Positions 1 to 5,887 of a stretch of DNA of 8,452 bases are shown in pieces. Position numbers and translations under genes: made by a program. Source of the DNA: an uncultured Treponema sp. (GTDB lineage: Bacteria > Spirochaetota > Spirochaetia > Treponematales > Treponemataceae). How positions within the stretch are numbered: position 1 is the stretch's first letter; each line of letters opens with the position of its first letter. The stretch lies in assembly GCA_937900125.1 (NCBI GenBank), contig CALCEK010000304.1, positions 1-8,452 of the forward strand. Direction: 5' to 3'. The notes beneath the pieces were generated by a model, which saw only the letters and a list, made by a program, of their open reading frames with translations, made no database searches and was not told the origin of the DNA.

Positions 1-520
1 GGGGAGGATGAGGACTTAAATCTGCACTGTAACCCACAATGACTGTGCAAAGTGCGTCTTGGTCGGACGCAATGCCAACTTTTTTTCGGATTTCTGGATT
101 AGAAAACGCTGGAACTGGCGCATACATATAACAACTTCCCAAACCGAGCGCGGTTGCCGTAAGCATCATATTTTCTGCGGCGCAACCCGCACTTGCCACA
201 TTATTGCGGTCTACACTCAATTGCGAAGTTTTTTCAACAGTGAGTAAAATCAAAACAGGCGCATCATACAAAGCGTTAAAAGTCGGATTCTTTGCTCGCG
301 CAACTAAAGCTTCTGAACCTGATTCCAAAAACATTTTTTTTGTTTCTAGGGCAATTTCTTTAAGGACTTCCTGATTTGTTATAACCGTGATAAAAAGTTT
401 TGCCGAAACAGAAGCCATATTTCCAGCTTTTACAATCGCATTTATTTTTTCTTCTTCAACAATCTTTTTTAAATACGAACGAGAACTTTTTCTCGCCACA
501 ATCGCCTGAAAAATATCCAT
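1..520 (-). CDS. Nitroreductase family protein (3' end cut by window edge)
   Basis: This is an FMN-dependent nitroreductase-like oxidoreductase of the cytoplasm; members reduce nitro compounds, quinones or flavins with NAD(P)H. The minus-strand frame is open from ATG at 520-518 to the left edge, giving 173 residues, close to the usual 170-190, so only a short C-terminus is missing. It opens MDIFQAIVARKSSRSY, matching the family's N-terminal helix followed by the R-x-S-x-R phosphate-binding segment (residues 10-16). Residues 104-131 (DRNNVASAGCAAENMML, then GLGSCY) match the conserved FMN/dimer-interface helix and GLGS turn, and IVGY at 161-164 matches the C-terminal strand. No Shine-Dalgarno sequence precedes the ATG, and a good -10 box lies only five bases upstream, suggesting a leaderless message. 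The substrate cannot be predicted. The family assignment is sure; the physiological role is unknown. Confidence 0.86.
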   Translation of the reverse strand, partial: MDIFQAIVARKSSRSYLKKIVEEEKINAIVKAGNMASVSAKLFITVITNQEVLKEIALETKKMFLESGSEALVARAKNPTFNALYDAPVLILLTVEKTSQLSVDRNNVASAGCAAENMMLTATALGLGSCYMYAPVPAFSNPEIRKKVGIASDQDALCTVIVGYSADLSPHPP

Positions 521-525
521 ATTTA

Positions 526-554
526 ATTGTATCGCTATAAACGACTTTTGTCTA
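526..554 (-). promoter_or_regulatory. Sigma-70-type promoter of the nitroreductase gene
   Basis: On the minus strand, TAGACA (554-549, 5/6 match to TTGACA) and TACAAT (531-526, 5/6 match to TATAAT) are separated by exactly 17 bases. Only TAAAT separates the -10 box from the ATG at 520, so transcription would begin at or within a base or two of the start codon. Together with the missing ribosome binding site this fits a leaderless transcript. The call rests on pattern matching only. Confidence 0.5.
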
Positions 555-574
555 GGATTTGTCCCTTTTGTCCC
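546..574. repeat. Triple TTTGTC direct repeat at about helical spacing
   Basis: TTTGTC begins at 547, 558 and 567 (GACAAA on the minus strand), spaced 11 and 9 bases. The copy at 547 overlaps the -35 box of the nitroreductase promoter and the other two lie just upstream of it. A similar triplet occurs in the lipoprotein leader (3811-3841). It could be a regulator-binding array or simply low-complexity sequence. Confidence 0.3.
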
Positions 575-630
575 ACAGAATTTAGTTTTGCCTAAAACCG
601 TCAATAGATGCCTCCATGTTTCTAAGACAG

Positions 631-807
631 TCAACCATGATTTGAGACACGGACTTTTTTGTTGCCTTCTACCTTATTGTTCAACTTGTAAATAGCACAC
701 AAAAGCCACTTGTCGTTATTTGTGTCGCTCTTAATCTTTACGCACTCTTTTTCTGTCGTGCCACCGTTTTTGCCATCCAAGAACTGTCTTTTGCAAAAAG
801 AGAGCAT
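631..807 (-). CDS. Possible small hypothetical protein (58 aa), perhaps a remnant
   Basis: The minus-strand frame opens with ATG at 807-805 and closes with TGA at 633-631. It gives a lysine-rich 58-residue product starting MLSFCKRQFLDGKNGG and containing DKWLLCAIYKL. I do not recognise it. It has no signal peptide, membrane segment or ribosome binding site, and its 5' end abuts a dispersed-repeat-like element. Directly downstream, in the +1 frame, a second short stretch (MVDCLRNMEASIDGFRQN, 638-582, ending TAA) also looks protein-like. The two may be parts of one frameshifted gene. This is the only coding candidate in the 521-886 gap, and it may be non-coding. Confidence 0.25.
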   Translation of the reverse strand: MLSFCKRQFLDGKNGGTTEKECVKIKSDTNNDKWLLCAIYKLNNKVEGNKKVRVSNHG

Positions 808-808
808 A

Positions 809-838
809 GATTCTTCGGAGCTACGCCCTTAGAATGAC
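809..838. repeat. Dispersed intergenic repeat-like element (imperfect palindrome)
   Basis: On the minus strand the element runs from GTCATTCTAAGG to CCGAAGAATC. The outer arms ATTCT/AGAAT pair, and GGGC around GTA with GCTC can form an imperfect inner stem. From memory it resembles a family of short intergenic repeats (GTCATTCTGAG...GAAGAATC) seen in many copies in diverse bacterial genomes. The copy number in this genome cannot be seen from one window. Confidence 0.4.
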
Positions 839-851
839 ACGCATATTTTGT

Positions 852-880
852 TTGCATTTTAGAAAAAATCATTTTATCAT
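852..880 (+). promoter_or_regulatory. Candidate promoter of the GH42 gene
   Basis: TTGCAT (852-857, weak -35, 3/6) and TATCAT (875-880, 5/6 match to TATAAT) are separated by 17 bases. The -10 box ends six bases before the ATG at 887, so the predicted start of transcription coincides with the start codon. There is no Shine-Dalgarno sequence in the gap. The geometry resembles the nitroreductase promoter at 526-554. Confidence 0.38.
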
Positions 881-886
881 TAGCTT

Positions 887-2968
887 ATGAAAGCAAAACA
901 GAATTTTCAATTTTCAGAATTAGCACTTGGAACTTGTTATTATCCAGAACAATGGGAACGCGGACTTTGGGAAGAAGACCTTTTGCGAATGCAAAAACTC
1001 GGCATAAAAACGATTCGCATTGGGGAGTTTGCATGGAGCAAAGTTGAATTGACCGAGGGAAATTTTTCTTTTGATTTTTTTGACGATTTTTTAGACCTTG
1101 CCGAAAAACATAAAATGAATGTGATTTTTGGAACGCCAACCGCAACTCCGCCCGCGTGGCTAACAAATGCGTATCCCGAAGTTTTAAACTGCACAAAAGA
1201 CGGCGTTTTGTTTAGGCACGGAATGAGGCGGCATTACAATTACAATTCTCCAAAATACAAAGAATTGTCTAGCCGCATTGTTGAAAAAATCGCAGCGCAT
1301 TACGCAAAAAGGGCTTGCATTATCGGCTGGCAGATTGACAATGAAATAAATTGTGAAACCGACGAATTTTATTCCCAAAGCGACAGTGCGGCTTTTAGAG
1401 AATTCTTAAAAGCAAAATACAAAACGCTTGAGCAGTTGAATGACGCATGGGGTACGGTGTTTTGGAATCAAACTTACACTGATTGGAATGAAATTTTTGT
1501 TCCCCAACCGACCCCGCAAAATTCAACAAATCCACACCAAGAGTTAGACTTTTGCCGTTTTATCTCTGCAAGTGCGATTGAGTTTTGTGCAATGCAAGCA
1601 AGAATCATTCAAAAATACAAAAAGCCAAATGATTTTATCACAACGAATGGAATGTTTTCTAATTTGGACAACCACGCCCTTGCGCAAATTTTGGACATTT
1701 ACACTTATGACAGTTATCCGAATTTTGCTTTTGGACTTGACGCATCTCCGCTCAATTCTAGTTCGCTCAATGACAGAATGTGGAGCAGGTCTTTGACGGA
1801 AGTTCGCTCGATTTGTCCGCACTTTGGAATTATGGAACAGCAATCTGGAGCGCATGGTTGGAACACGCGAATGGAAGCTCCCGCGCCGAAACCTGGTCAG
1901 GTGGAATTGTGGTCTTTTCAGAGCATTGCACACGGAGCTGATTACGTGAGTTTTTTCCGTTGGCGGACTGCGACTTTTGGAACGGAAATGTATTGGCACG
2001 GAATTTTGGATTATGACAATCGGGACAATCGAAAAGTTTCGGAAATAAAACGCATTTCTACTCGTGTAGAAAAATTGCGCGATGTTACAGGGAGCGATTT
2101 TGTTTCTAGCGTGGCGATTTTAAAAGATTACGATAACGTGTGGGACGCTCGCGTTGACAAATGGCATTCACGGCTTCATTGGAAAAGTGAAGAGGAAATT
2201 TTTATCGCTTGTCAACTTTTGCACACACCGCTTGACATTGTGTTTTTGCACGATGACAAAAATTGTGCGCCCACTTGCGAGGAACTTTTAAAATACAAAG
2301 TTTTGTTTTATCCGCATCCGTTGATTGCAAAAGAAAAAACTGTAAGCCTTTTAAAAGAATATGTGGAGCGCGGAGGCATTTTGGTGTTAGGCGCAAGAGC
2401 TGGGCAAAAATCGGTTTTGGGCAAATGTGAAATGCGCGTAATGCCAGGACTTTTTTCTGAGCTTACAGGAACGGAAGTTCAGGATTACACTTTTGTAGGT
2501 CCCGCCGATGGAAAAATCACTTGCAGCGGAGAACTTGGAAGGGAGCTTGACACGGGCTGTTTTAACGAAGTTTTGCGCATTACAGAAAAAGCTAAAAACG
2601 AGGCGAAAGTGCTTTGCGAGTTTGACAAAAACTATTACGCAAAAAGTGCTGCACTCGTTTTAAGAAATTTGGGGAATGGTTCGGTTTTGCATTTTGGAGG
2701 AACGTTTGTCCGCGAAACTGTTGAGGCAATTTTAAAACACCTAAATGTTGCAGAACCATTTGCAAAAGTTATAACGCTAAAAAAAGACTGCGAATTAGTC
2801 GTTCGACAAAAAAATGGGCAACGCTACTTTTTTATCCTAAACTTTAGCGCAAATGAGCAAACAGCATTTTTGCATCAGGCACTCACAGAAGTAGAAACGC
2901 AAAACATTTTGCAGGGCGAACTTACATTGTCCCCCTACGAAGTAAAAGTTCTAACGCTTTTTCATTAG
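887..2968 (+). CDS. Glycoside hydrolase family 42 beta-galactosidase
   Basis: This is a retaining beta-galactosidase (GH42, 693 aa, normal family length) that hydrolyses beta-galactosides such as galacto-oligosaccharides or arabinogalactan fragments. It has no signal peptide, so it acts in the cytoplasm. The TIM-barrel domain (about 12-395) begins LALGTCYYPEQW and carries GTPTATPPAWL (82-92) and RRHYNYNSPKY (114-124). The acid/base glutamate is E153 in GWQIDNE, and the probable nucleophile is E317 in IMEQQSG, followed by GWN. A trimerisation-type domain (about 396-610) and a small C-terminal beta domain follow. The cysteine cluster that binds zinc in some GH42 enzymes appears largely absent; only C156 follows the NE motif. 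The next upstream in-frame start option is not better supported, and the start used has no ribosome binding site but a -10 box six bases away. It ends in TAG. No transporter, regulator or partner hydrolase is adjacent, so regulation is not visible. Confidence 0.95.
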   Translation: MKAKQNFQFSELALGTCYYPEQWERGLWEEDLLRMQKLGIKTIRIGEFAWSKVELTEGNFSFDFFDDFLDLAEKHKMNVIFGTPTATPPAWLTNAYPEVLNCTKDGVLFRHGMRRHYNYNSPKYKELSSRIVEKIAAHYAKRACIIGWQIDNEINCETDEFYSQSDSAAFREFLKAKYKTLEQLNDAWGTVFWNQTYTDWNEIFVPQPTPQNSTNPHQELDFCRFISASAIEFCAMQARIIQKYKKPNDFITTNGMFSNLDNHALAQILDIYTYDSYPNFAFGLDASPLNSSSLNDRMWSRSLTEVRSICPHFGIMEQQSGAHGWNTRMEAPAPKPGQVELWSFQSIAHGADYVSFFRWRTATFGTEMYWHGILDYDNRDNRKVSEIKRISTRVEKLRDVTGSDFVSSVAILKDYDNVWDARVDKWHSRLHWKSEEEIFIACQLLHTPLDIVFLHDDKNCAPTCEELLKYKVLFYPHPLIAKEKTVSLLKEYVERGGILVLGARAGQKSVLGKCEMRVMPGLFSELTGTEVQDYTFVGPADGKITCSGELGRELDTGCFNEVLRITEKAKNEAKVLCEFDKNYYAKSAALVLRNLGNGSVLHFGGTFVRETVEAILKHLNVAEPFAKVITLKKDCELVVRQKNGQRYFFILNFSANEQTAFLHQALTEVETQNILQGELTLSPYEVKVLTLFH

Positions 2969-3232
2969 CGCAAAAGGCGGCTCACATTCACCTAAAGCTG
3001 TCAAAATAGACTTGCAGGCTGTTCGCGCATATTCTGCAAGGTCGCCTGCGACAATGTAGACGACAGCTTTTGGCGGGGGATGCGCGGACAGTTGGCGAAT
3101 TTTCGCTGACAATGGCACCTCGTCGATGATTGTATAGTGGTTCATGCCCTAGTCCACATCATTTAAATATGCGCCTAGTTCCCAGCCCGCTGCATTCGCA
3201 CTATCGAGCGCAAGGAGCAAAAATTTTTTCAT
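2951..3232 (-). pseudogene. Hypothetical protein frame interrupted by an in-frame TAG
   Basis: One minus-strand frame runs from ATG at 3232-3230 (MKKFLLLALDSANAAGWELG...) to a TAG at 3151-3149. After one glycine codon it continues as MNHYTIIDEVPLSAKI (ATG at 3145) to the stop at 2953-2951. Ignoring the TAG gives about 92 residues with even, protein-like composition on both sides, which suggests a nonsense-mutated gene. I do not recognise the family, and no domain or membrane segment is evident. Alternatives are a 64-aa gene starting at 3145 (no convincing ribosome binding site; AGGG sits too close) or readthrough of TAG. Its 3' end overlaps the GH42 3' end by 18 bases in convergent orientation. 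GH42 itself ends in TAG, so TAG acts as a normal stop in this genome. The same frame is open back to the TAA that ends the upstream lipoprotein gene. Confidence 0.4.
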
Positions 3233-3271
3233 TATGAAAGCTGTTCCCGCAATTGTTAGCAAAAAAGCGTT

Positions 3272-3800
3272 TTATTTTTCTGTAACAGCACCAATTGAAT
3301 TGTTTACCTCGTAAACGTTCATAGTGAATGTTGCAGGAAAATATCCGTCATCGCCTTTTGTTGTTCCCGTGTTAGAAATTGTAATTGTTTGCCATGTTGT
3401 TCCGTCAATAGAAAGAACCACATCCCCGTCAGCCCAAGGATTTCCTGTGTATGTTCCAGAATAAATCTTAGTCTTTAAAAATTCCCCTTTTGCGACACGT
3501 GCGTTTATGCTCCAAGTTCCCTTTGTTCTTGCAGAATTTCCATTTGTAAAACTTATCTGATTATTCACAATTTGAATGTTCAGTTCCGTCATCACCAGTA
3601 AAAGTAAATTTTTGCGTGGTTGCAAAATAGTCATAAGCATCTAGAATCGTATCATTTTTAAATGTATAAGTTTCCGTTTTTCCATCGGATTCTGAAGAAT
3701 CAGTTGTACCTTCCCCTAGTATACCTTCGCAAGAAGTCAATCCGATAACACAAAAAGCAATTCCCAAAAGAATCCCGCACAATTTTTTTGACAGTTTCAT
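3272..3800 (-). pseudogene. Small lipoprotein gene broken by a frameshift
   Basis: The gene starts at ATG 3800-3798, four bases after a perfect GGAGG (3809-3805). This is preferred over the longer start at 3830, which would lie upstream of that site. The product opens MKLSKKLCGILLGIAFCVIGLTSC, a type II signal peptide with lipobox L21-T-S-C24, then an acidic/serine linker (about 28-40). The first frame stops at 3563-3561, but clear beta-rich coding continues in the +1 frame to TAA at 3274-3272. The second part is rich in T, G, N and S, with motifs such as YSGTYTGNPW and DGTTWQTI. The switch lies near 3575-3590, at GATGACGGAACTGAACATT; one extra base, or loss of two or five bases, would explain it. 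Restored, it would be a secreted, membrane-anchored protein of about 175 residues. I do not recognise the beta-rich domain. A sequencing error is possible. Confidence 0.7.
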
Positions 3801-3810
3801 AAAACCTCCG

Positions 3811-3841
3811 TTTGTCCTCTTTTGTCTCATTTGTAGACAAA
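3811..3841. repeat. TTTGTC repeats with a perfect 7-bp inverted repeat in the lipoprotein leader
   Basis: TTTGTC begins at 3811 and 3821, and the related TTTGTA at 3830. In addition TTTGTCT (3821-3827) and AGACAAA (3835-3841) form a perfect inverted repeat around a 7-base spacer. The element lies immediately upstream of the lipoprotein ribosome binding site, where it could bind a repressor or fold in the mRNA leader. The similarity to 546-574 may be chance in T-rich DNA. Confidence 0.33.
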
Positions 3842-3917
3842 AATTTATTCTGCTCTTTTATCGGCACATTCACAAAAAAATCAAACGAAAAAAAATCAGG
3901 CGAAAATCAATTTTTTG

Positions 3918-3926
3918 TGGTATAAT
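3918..3926 (+). promoter_or_regulatory. Extended -10 promoter of the cytidylate kinase-like gene
   Basis: TGG directly followed by a perfect TATAAT (3921-3926) forms an extended -10 element. No good -35 is visible 17 bases upstream (AGGCGA). Transcription would start near 3933, leaving a leader of about 25 bases that contains a GGAGG at 3948-3952, five bases before the ATG. Confidence 0.6.
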
Positions 3927-3957
3927 TTAAAGCGACTTTAGGAAGACGGAGGTTTGT

Positions 3958-4602
3958 ATGAAAAAAATTATTACAGTTAGCCGTGAATATGGAAGTGGCG
4001 GACACACAATAGGAAAATTGTTGGCGCAAGAACTTTCTTTGCCATTTTACGACAAGGAATTGATTGATATGGCGGCAAAAGATTCGGGGCTTTCTCCTGA
4101 GTTCATAAAAAAAACGGAACAAAATATTTCATCAGGGTGGTTATACACCTTGCTCTTAGGCGCAAGTTATGCCTCTCCTGGAACATCGTCAATTTCTTCT
4201 AGTACCCATTCGCCAACTTTGCCGCTTGCCGACCAAGTTTTTAATGCGCAACGAAACACAATAATTTCTCTTGCAAAAAAAGGACCATGTGTAATCGTTG
4301 GAAGATGTGCAGATTATATTCTAAAGCATTGCGATGAAATAAATCACGAAGAAGTTTTAAATGTTTTCATTTACGCCCCACTCGCTGACAAAGTGCAACG
4401 TGCTATTGAGCAAAAAGGTTTAAATCCCGAAACTGCCGAGCGGGAAGTAAAATTGATTGATAAAAGGCGAGCGAATCATTACAACACTTTTACCGAACGC
4501 ACTTGGGGAAACAGAAGTCATTACGACCTTTTAATAAATAGTTCCCTAATGGGTTTAGAAAACACCGCGCATTTTCTTGCAGATATGGTAAAAAAATCGT
4601 AA
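3958..4602 (+). CDS. Cytidylate kinase-like family protein (AAA_26 P-loop kinase)
   Basis: This is a cytoplasmic P-loop nucleotide kinase-like protein of 214 aa, related to cytidylate kinase (Cmk) but of the divergent AAA_26 type; the substrate of this type is not established. It opens MKKIITVSREYGSGG, and the phosphate-binding loop is SREYGSGGHTIGK (residues 8-20), followed by LAQEL and FYDKELI as in the family. A serine-rich, probably flexible insert sits at about 70-90. GPCVIVGRCADYIL (109-122) is the conserved central strand and arginine motif, and DKRRANHYNTFT (168-179) with YDLLINSS (189-196) are the C-terminal signature. The start is well supported by GGAGG five bases upstream and the extended -10 promoter. 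It is transcribed divergently from the lipoprotein remnant and convergently with the CorC/HlyC pair, with only 10 bases between stops. It is probably a single-gene unit. Confidence 0.88.
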   Translation: MKKIITVSREYGSGGHTIGKLLAQELSLPFYDKELIDMAAKDSGLSPEFIKKTEQNISSGWLYTLLLGASYASPGTSSISSSTHSPTLPLADQVFNAQRNTIISLAKKGPCVIVGRCADYILKHCDEINHEEVLNVFIYAPLADKVQRAIEQKGLNPETAEREVKLIDKRRANHYNTFTERTWGNRSHYDLLINSSLMGLENTAHFLADMVKKS

Positions 4603-4606
4603 AGGG

Positions 4607-4657
4607 CAAAGTTTACAAAAGCCGTATGCGAACAGTTTGTATGCGGCGTGAACTTTG
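4607..4657. terminator. Two-tier hairpin between convergent genes, possible terminator
   Basis: An outer stem of CAAAGTTTAC (4607-4616) with GTGAACTTTG (4648-4657) pairs over 10 bases with one G-U. An inner stem of GCCGTATGC (4621-4629) with GTATGCGGC (4639-4647) pairs over 9 bases with two G-U, around a 9-base loop. AAAA (4617-4620) bulges on one side. On the minus strand the inner hairpin is followed by TTTTG, giving a modest intrinsic terminator that overlaps the last codons of the 4613-5887 gene. On the plus strand no T-run follows, so there it may instead stabilise the 3' end of the kinase-like mRNA. Confidence 0.42.
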
Positions 4658-5887
4658 GTCTTCTACCAAAAAAATTGCGTCCTCATTTTTGTAGGCTTCC
4701 CCAATTGAAGGAAGCTGCCCAAAATGTTCTAAAAGATAGCCGCCCAAAGTGTCAAAATATTCACTGTCGAGCGAAAGATTTAAAACTTCATTTACATCGT
4801 CTAATTTCATATCGCCAGGGACAATAAATTCATTTATCCCGCTAACCTTTATTCGCTTTTCTGGAGCAACTTCTGTCAATCCGTACTCGTCCGTCATTCG
4901 TCCAAAAACGGCATACAAAATATCTTCCATTGTTACAACGCCCGCAAGAGAACCGTACTCGTTTACGGCAACTGCAAAATTGTCTTTGCTCCTTTTAAAG
5001 CGTTGCAAAAGTTCAAGCGCAGTCAGCGTGGCAGGCACAAATTCAACGGGGCGCATACAAATCCGCACAAAATCGCGACTTTTTGTAATTTCTTCTGAAG
5101 CGAACAAAACGCTTTTGTAATGCAAAACACCGATTATTGTTTCAGGCGAATCCTTGTAAACAGGAAGCCGCGAATAGCCCGCAAGCGCAAAAGTTTCAAT
5201 TACTTTTTCAAGTGAATCTTTTTCGGAAACGTAGCGAACAAATGACCTGTGGCGCATAATATCTTTTACTCGCAAATCGGAAAATTCAAAAAGTCGTTCC
5301 AAAAGTTTTGACTCTTGTTTTTCGAGAGTACCTTCTTCGCTGCCAACTTCGATGAGCGTTTTAAGTTCGTCTTCGGTGATAAGTGGACTTTTGTTTTTAA
5401 ACAATTTTTTTTCTATAAGATTTAAAACGGCTGAAAGTTTTCCGAAGAGCCAAATAATCGGGAAAAATATTTTTTGAATCGCAAAAAGAATCGGAGAAAA
5501 ATTTAAGGCGACTTCTTGAGGAAAAAAAGCCGCGTAAGTTTTTGGAATTATCTCGCTAAAAATTATGACAAAAATGCTTACCACAAAACTTGCCACCGAA
5601 ACAAACGCAGAACCAAAAAATTTTACAGTAAAAGCGGTTGCCAGCGCGGACAAAAGACTTGTAATAAAATTTGTTCCCACTAAAACAGTTGAAATTAAAA
5701 AGTCCAAATTGTTTCTAAGGACAAACACAAGATTTGCGTGAGGCTTTTTTCCTTTTACCAATTGCCTAGCTTGTAAACGAGTAAGAGAAGTAAAAGCAGT
5801 TTCTGACGAAGCAAAAAATGCTCCGCATATAAGTAAAATCACAAAAGCAAAAATCGGGAGAAGCAAAGACAAAATTAAGTTCATCAT
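4613..5887 (-). CDS. CNNM/CBS/CorC-HlyC family membrane protein, second of tandem pair
   Basis: This inner-membrane protein of the HlyC/CorC (TlyC-like) family has 424 aa, typical length. Members are linked to Mg2+/Co2+ efflux or resistance; the old haemolysin label is weakly supported. The N-terminal CNNM (DUF21) domain (about 1-175) has hydrophobic segments near 4-25, 62-85, 95-115 and 130-158, with the hallmarks ASSETAF (26-32), LVGTNF (69-74) and SEIIPKTYA (111-119). A CBS pair follows (about 205-328; VKDIM at 207-211, GYSRLPVY at 237-244, NEYGSLAGVVTMEDI at 309-323). The C-terminal CorC_HlyC domain (about 345-424) contains FDTLGGYLLEHFGQLPSIGE. The start ATG overlaps the upstream paralogue's TGA as ATGA (5887-5884), with AGGAG about 8 bases before it, so translation is probably coupled. 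A second ATG codon follows immediately and could also serve. A hairpin overlaps its stop codon. Confidence 0.93.
   Translation of the reverse strand: MMNLILSLLLPIFAFVILLICGAFFASSETAFTSLTRLQARQLVKGKKPHANLVFVLRNNLDFLISTVLVGTNFITSLLSALATAFTVKFFGSAFVSVASFVVSIFVIIFSEIIPKTYAAFFPQEVALNFSPILFAIQKIFFPIIWLFGKLSAVLNLIEKKLFKNKSPLITEDELKTLIEVGSEEGTLEKQESKLLERLFEFSDLRVKDIMRHRSFVRYVSEKDSLEKVIETFALAGYSRLPVYKDSPETIIGVLHYKSVLFASEEITKSRDFVRICMRPVEFVPATLTALELLQRFKRSKDNFAVAVNEYGSLAGVVTMEDILYAVFGRMTDEYGLTEVAPEKRIKVSGINEFIVPGDMKLDDVNEVLNLSLDSEYFDTLGGYLLEHFGQLPSIGEAYKNEDAIFLVEDQSSRRIQTVRIRLL

Noticed and set aside
59..247. 62-aa plus-strand frame
   Set aside because: It is antisense to the nitroreductase gene, which has clear family motifs in the other strand.
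1544..1999. 151-aa minus-strand frame inside GH42
   Set aside because: It is a shadow of the conserved GH42 barrel; composition is unlike a real protein and there is no ribosome binding site.
3149..3151. Genome-wide reassignment of TAG as a sense codon
   Set aside because: The well-supported GH42 gene ends in TAG at a normal family length, so TAG functions as a stop here.
3561..3830. Lipoprotein start at ATG 3830
   Set aside because: The GGAGG at 3809-3805 lies downstream of that ATG and directly serves the ATG at 3800, which gives a canonical lipoprotein signal peptide.
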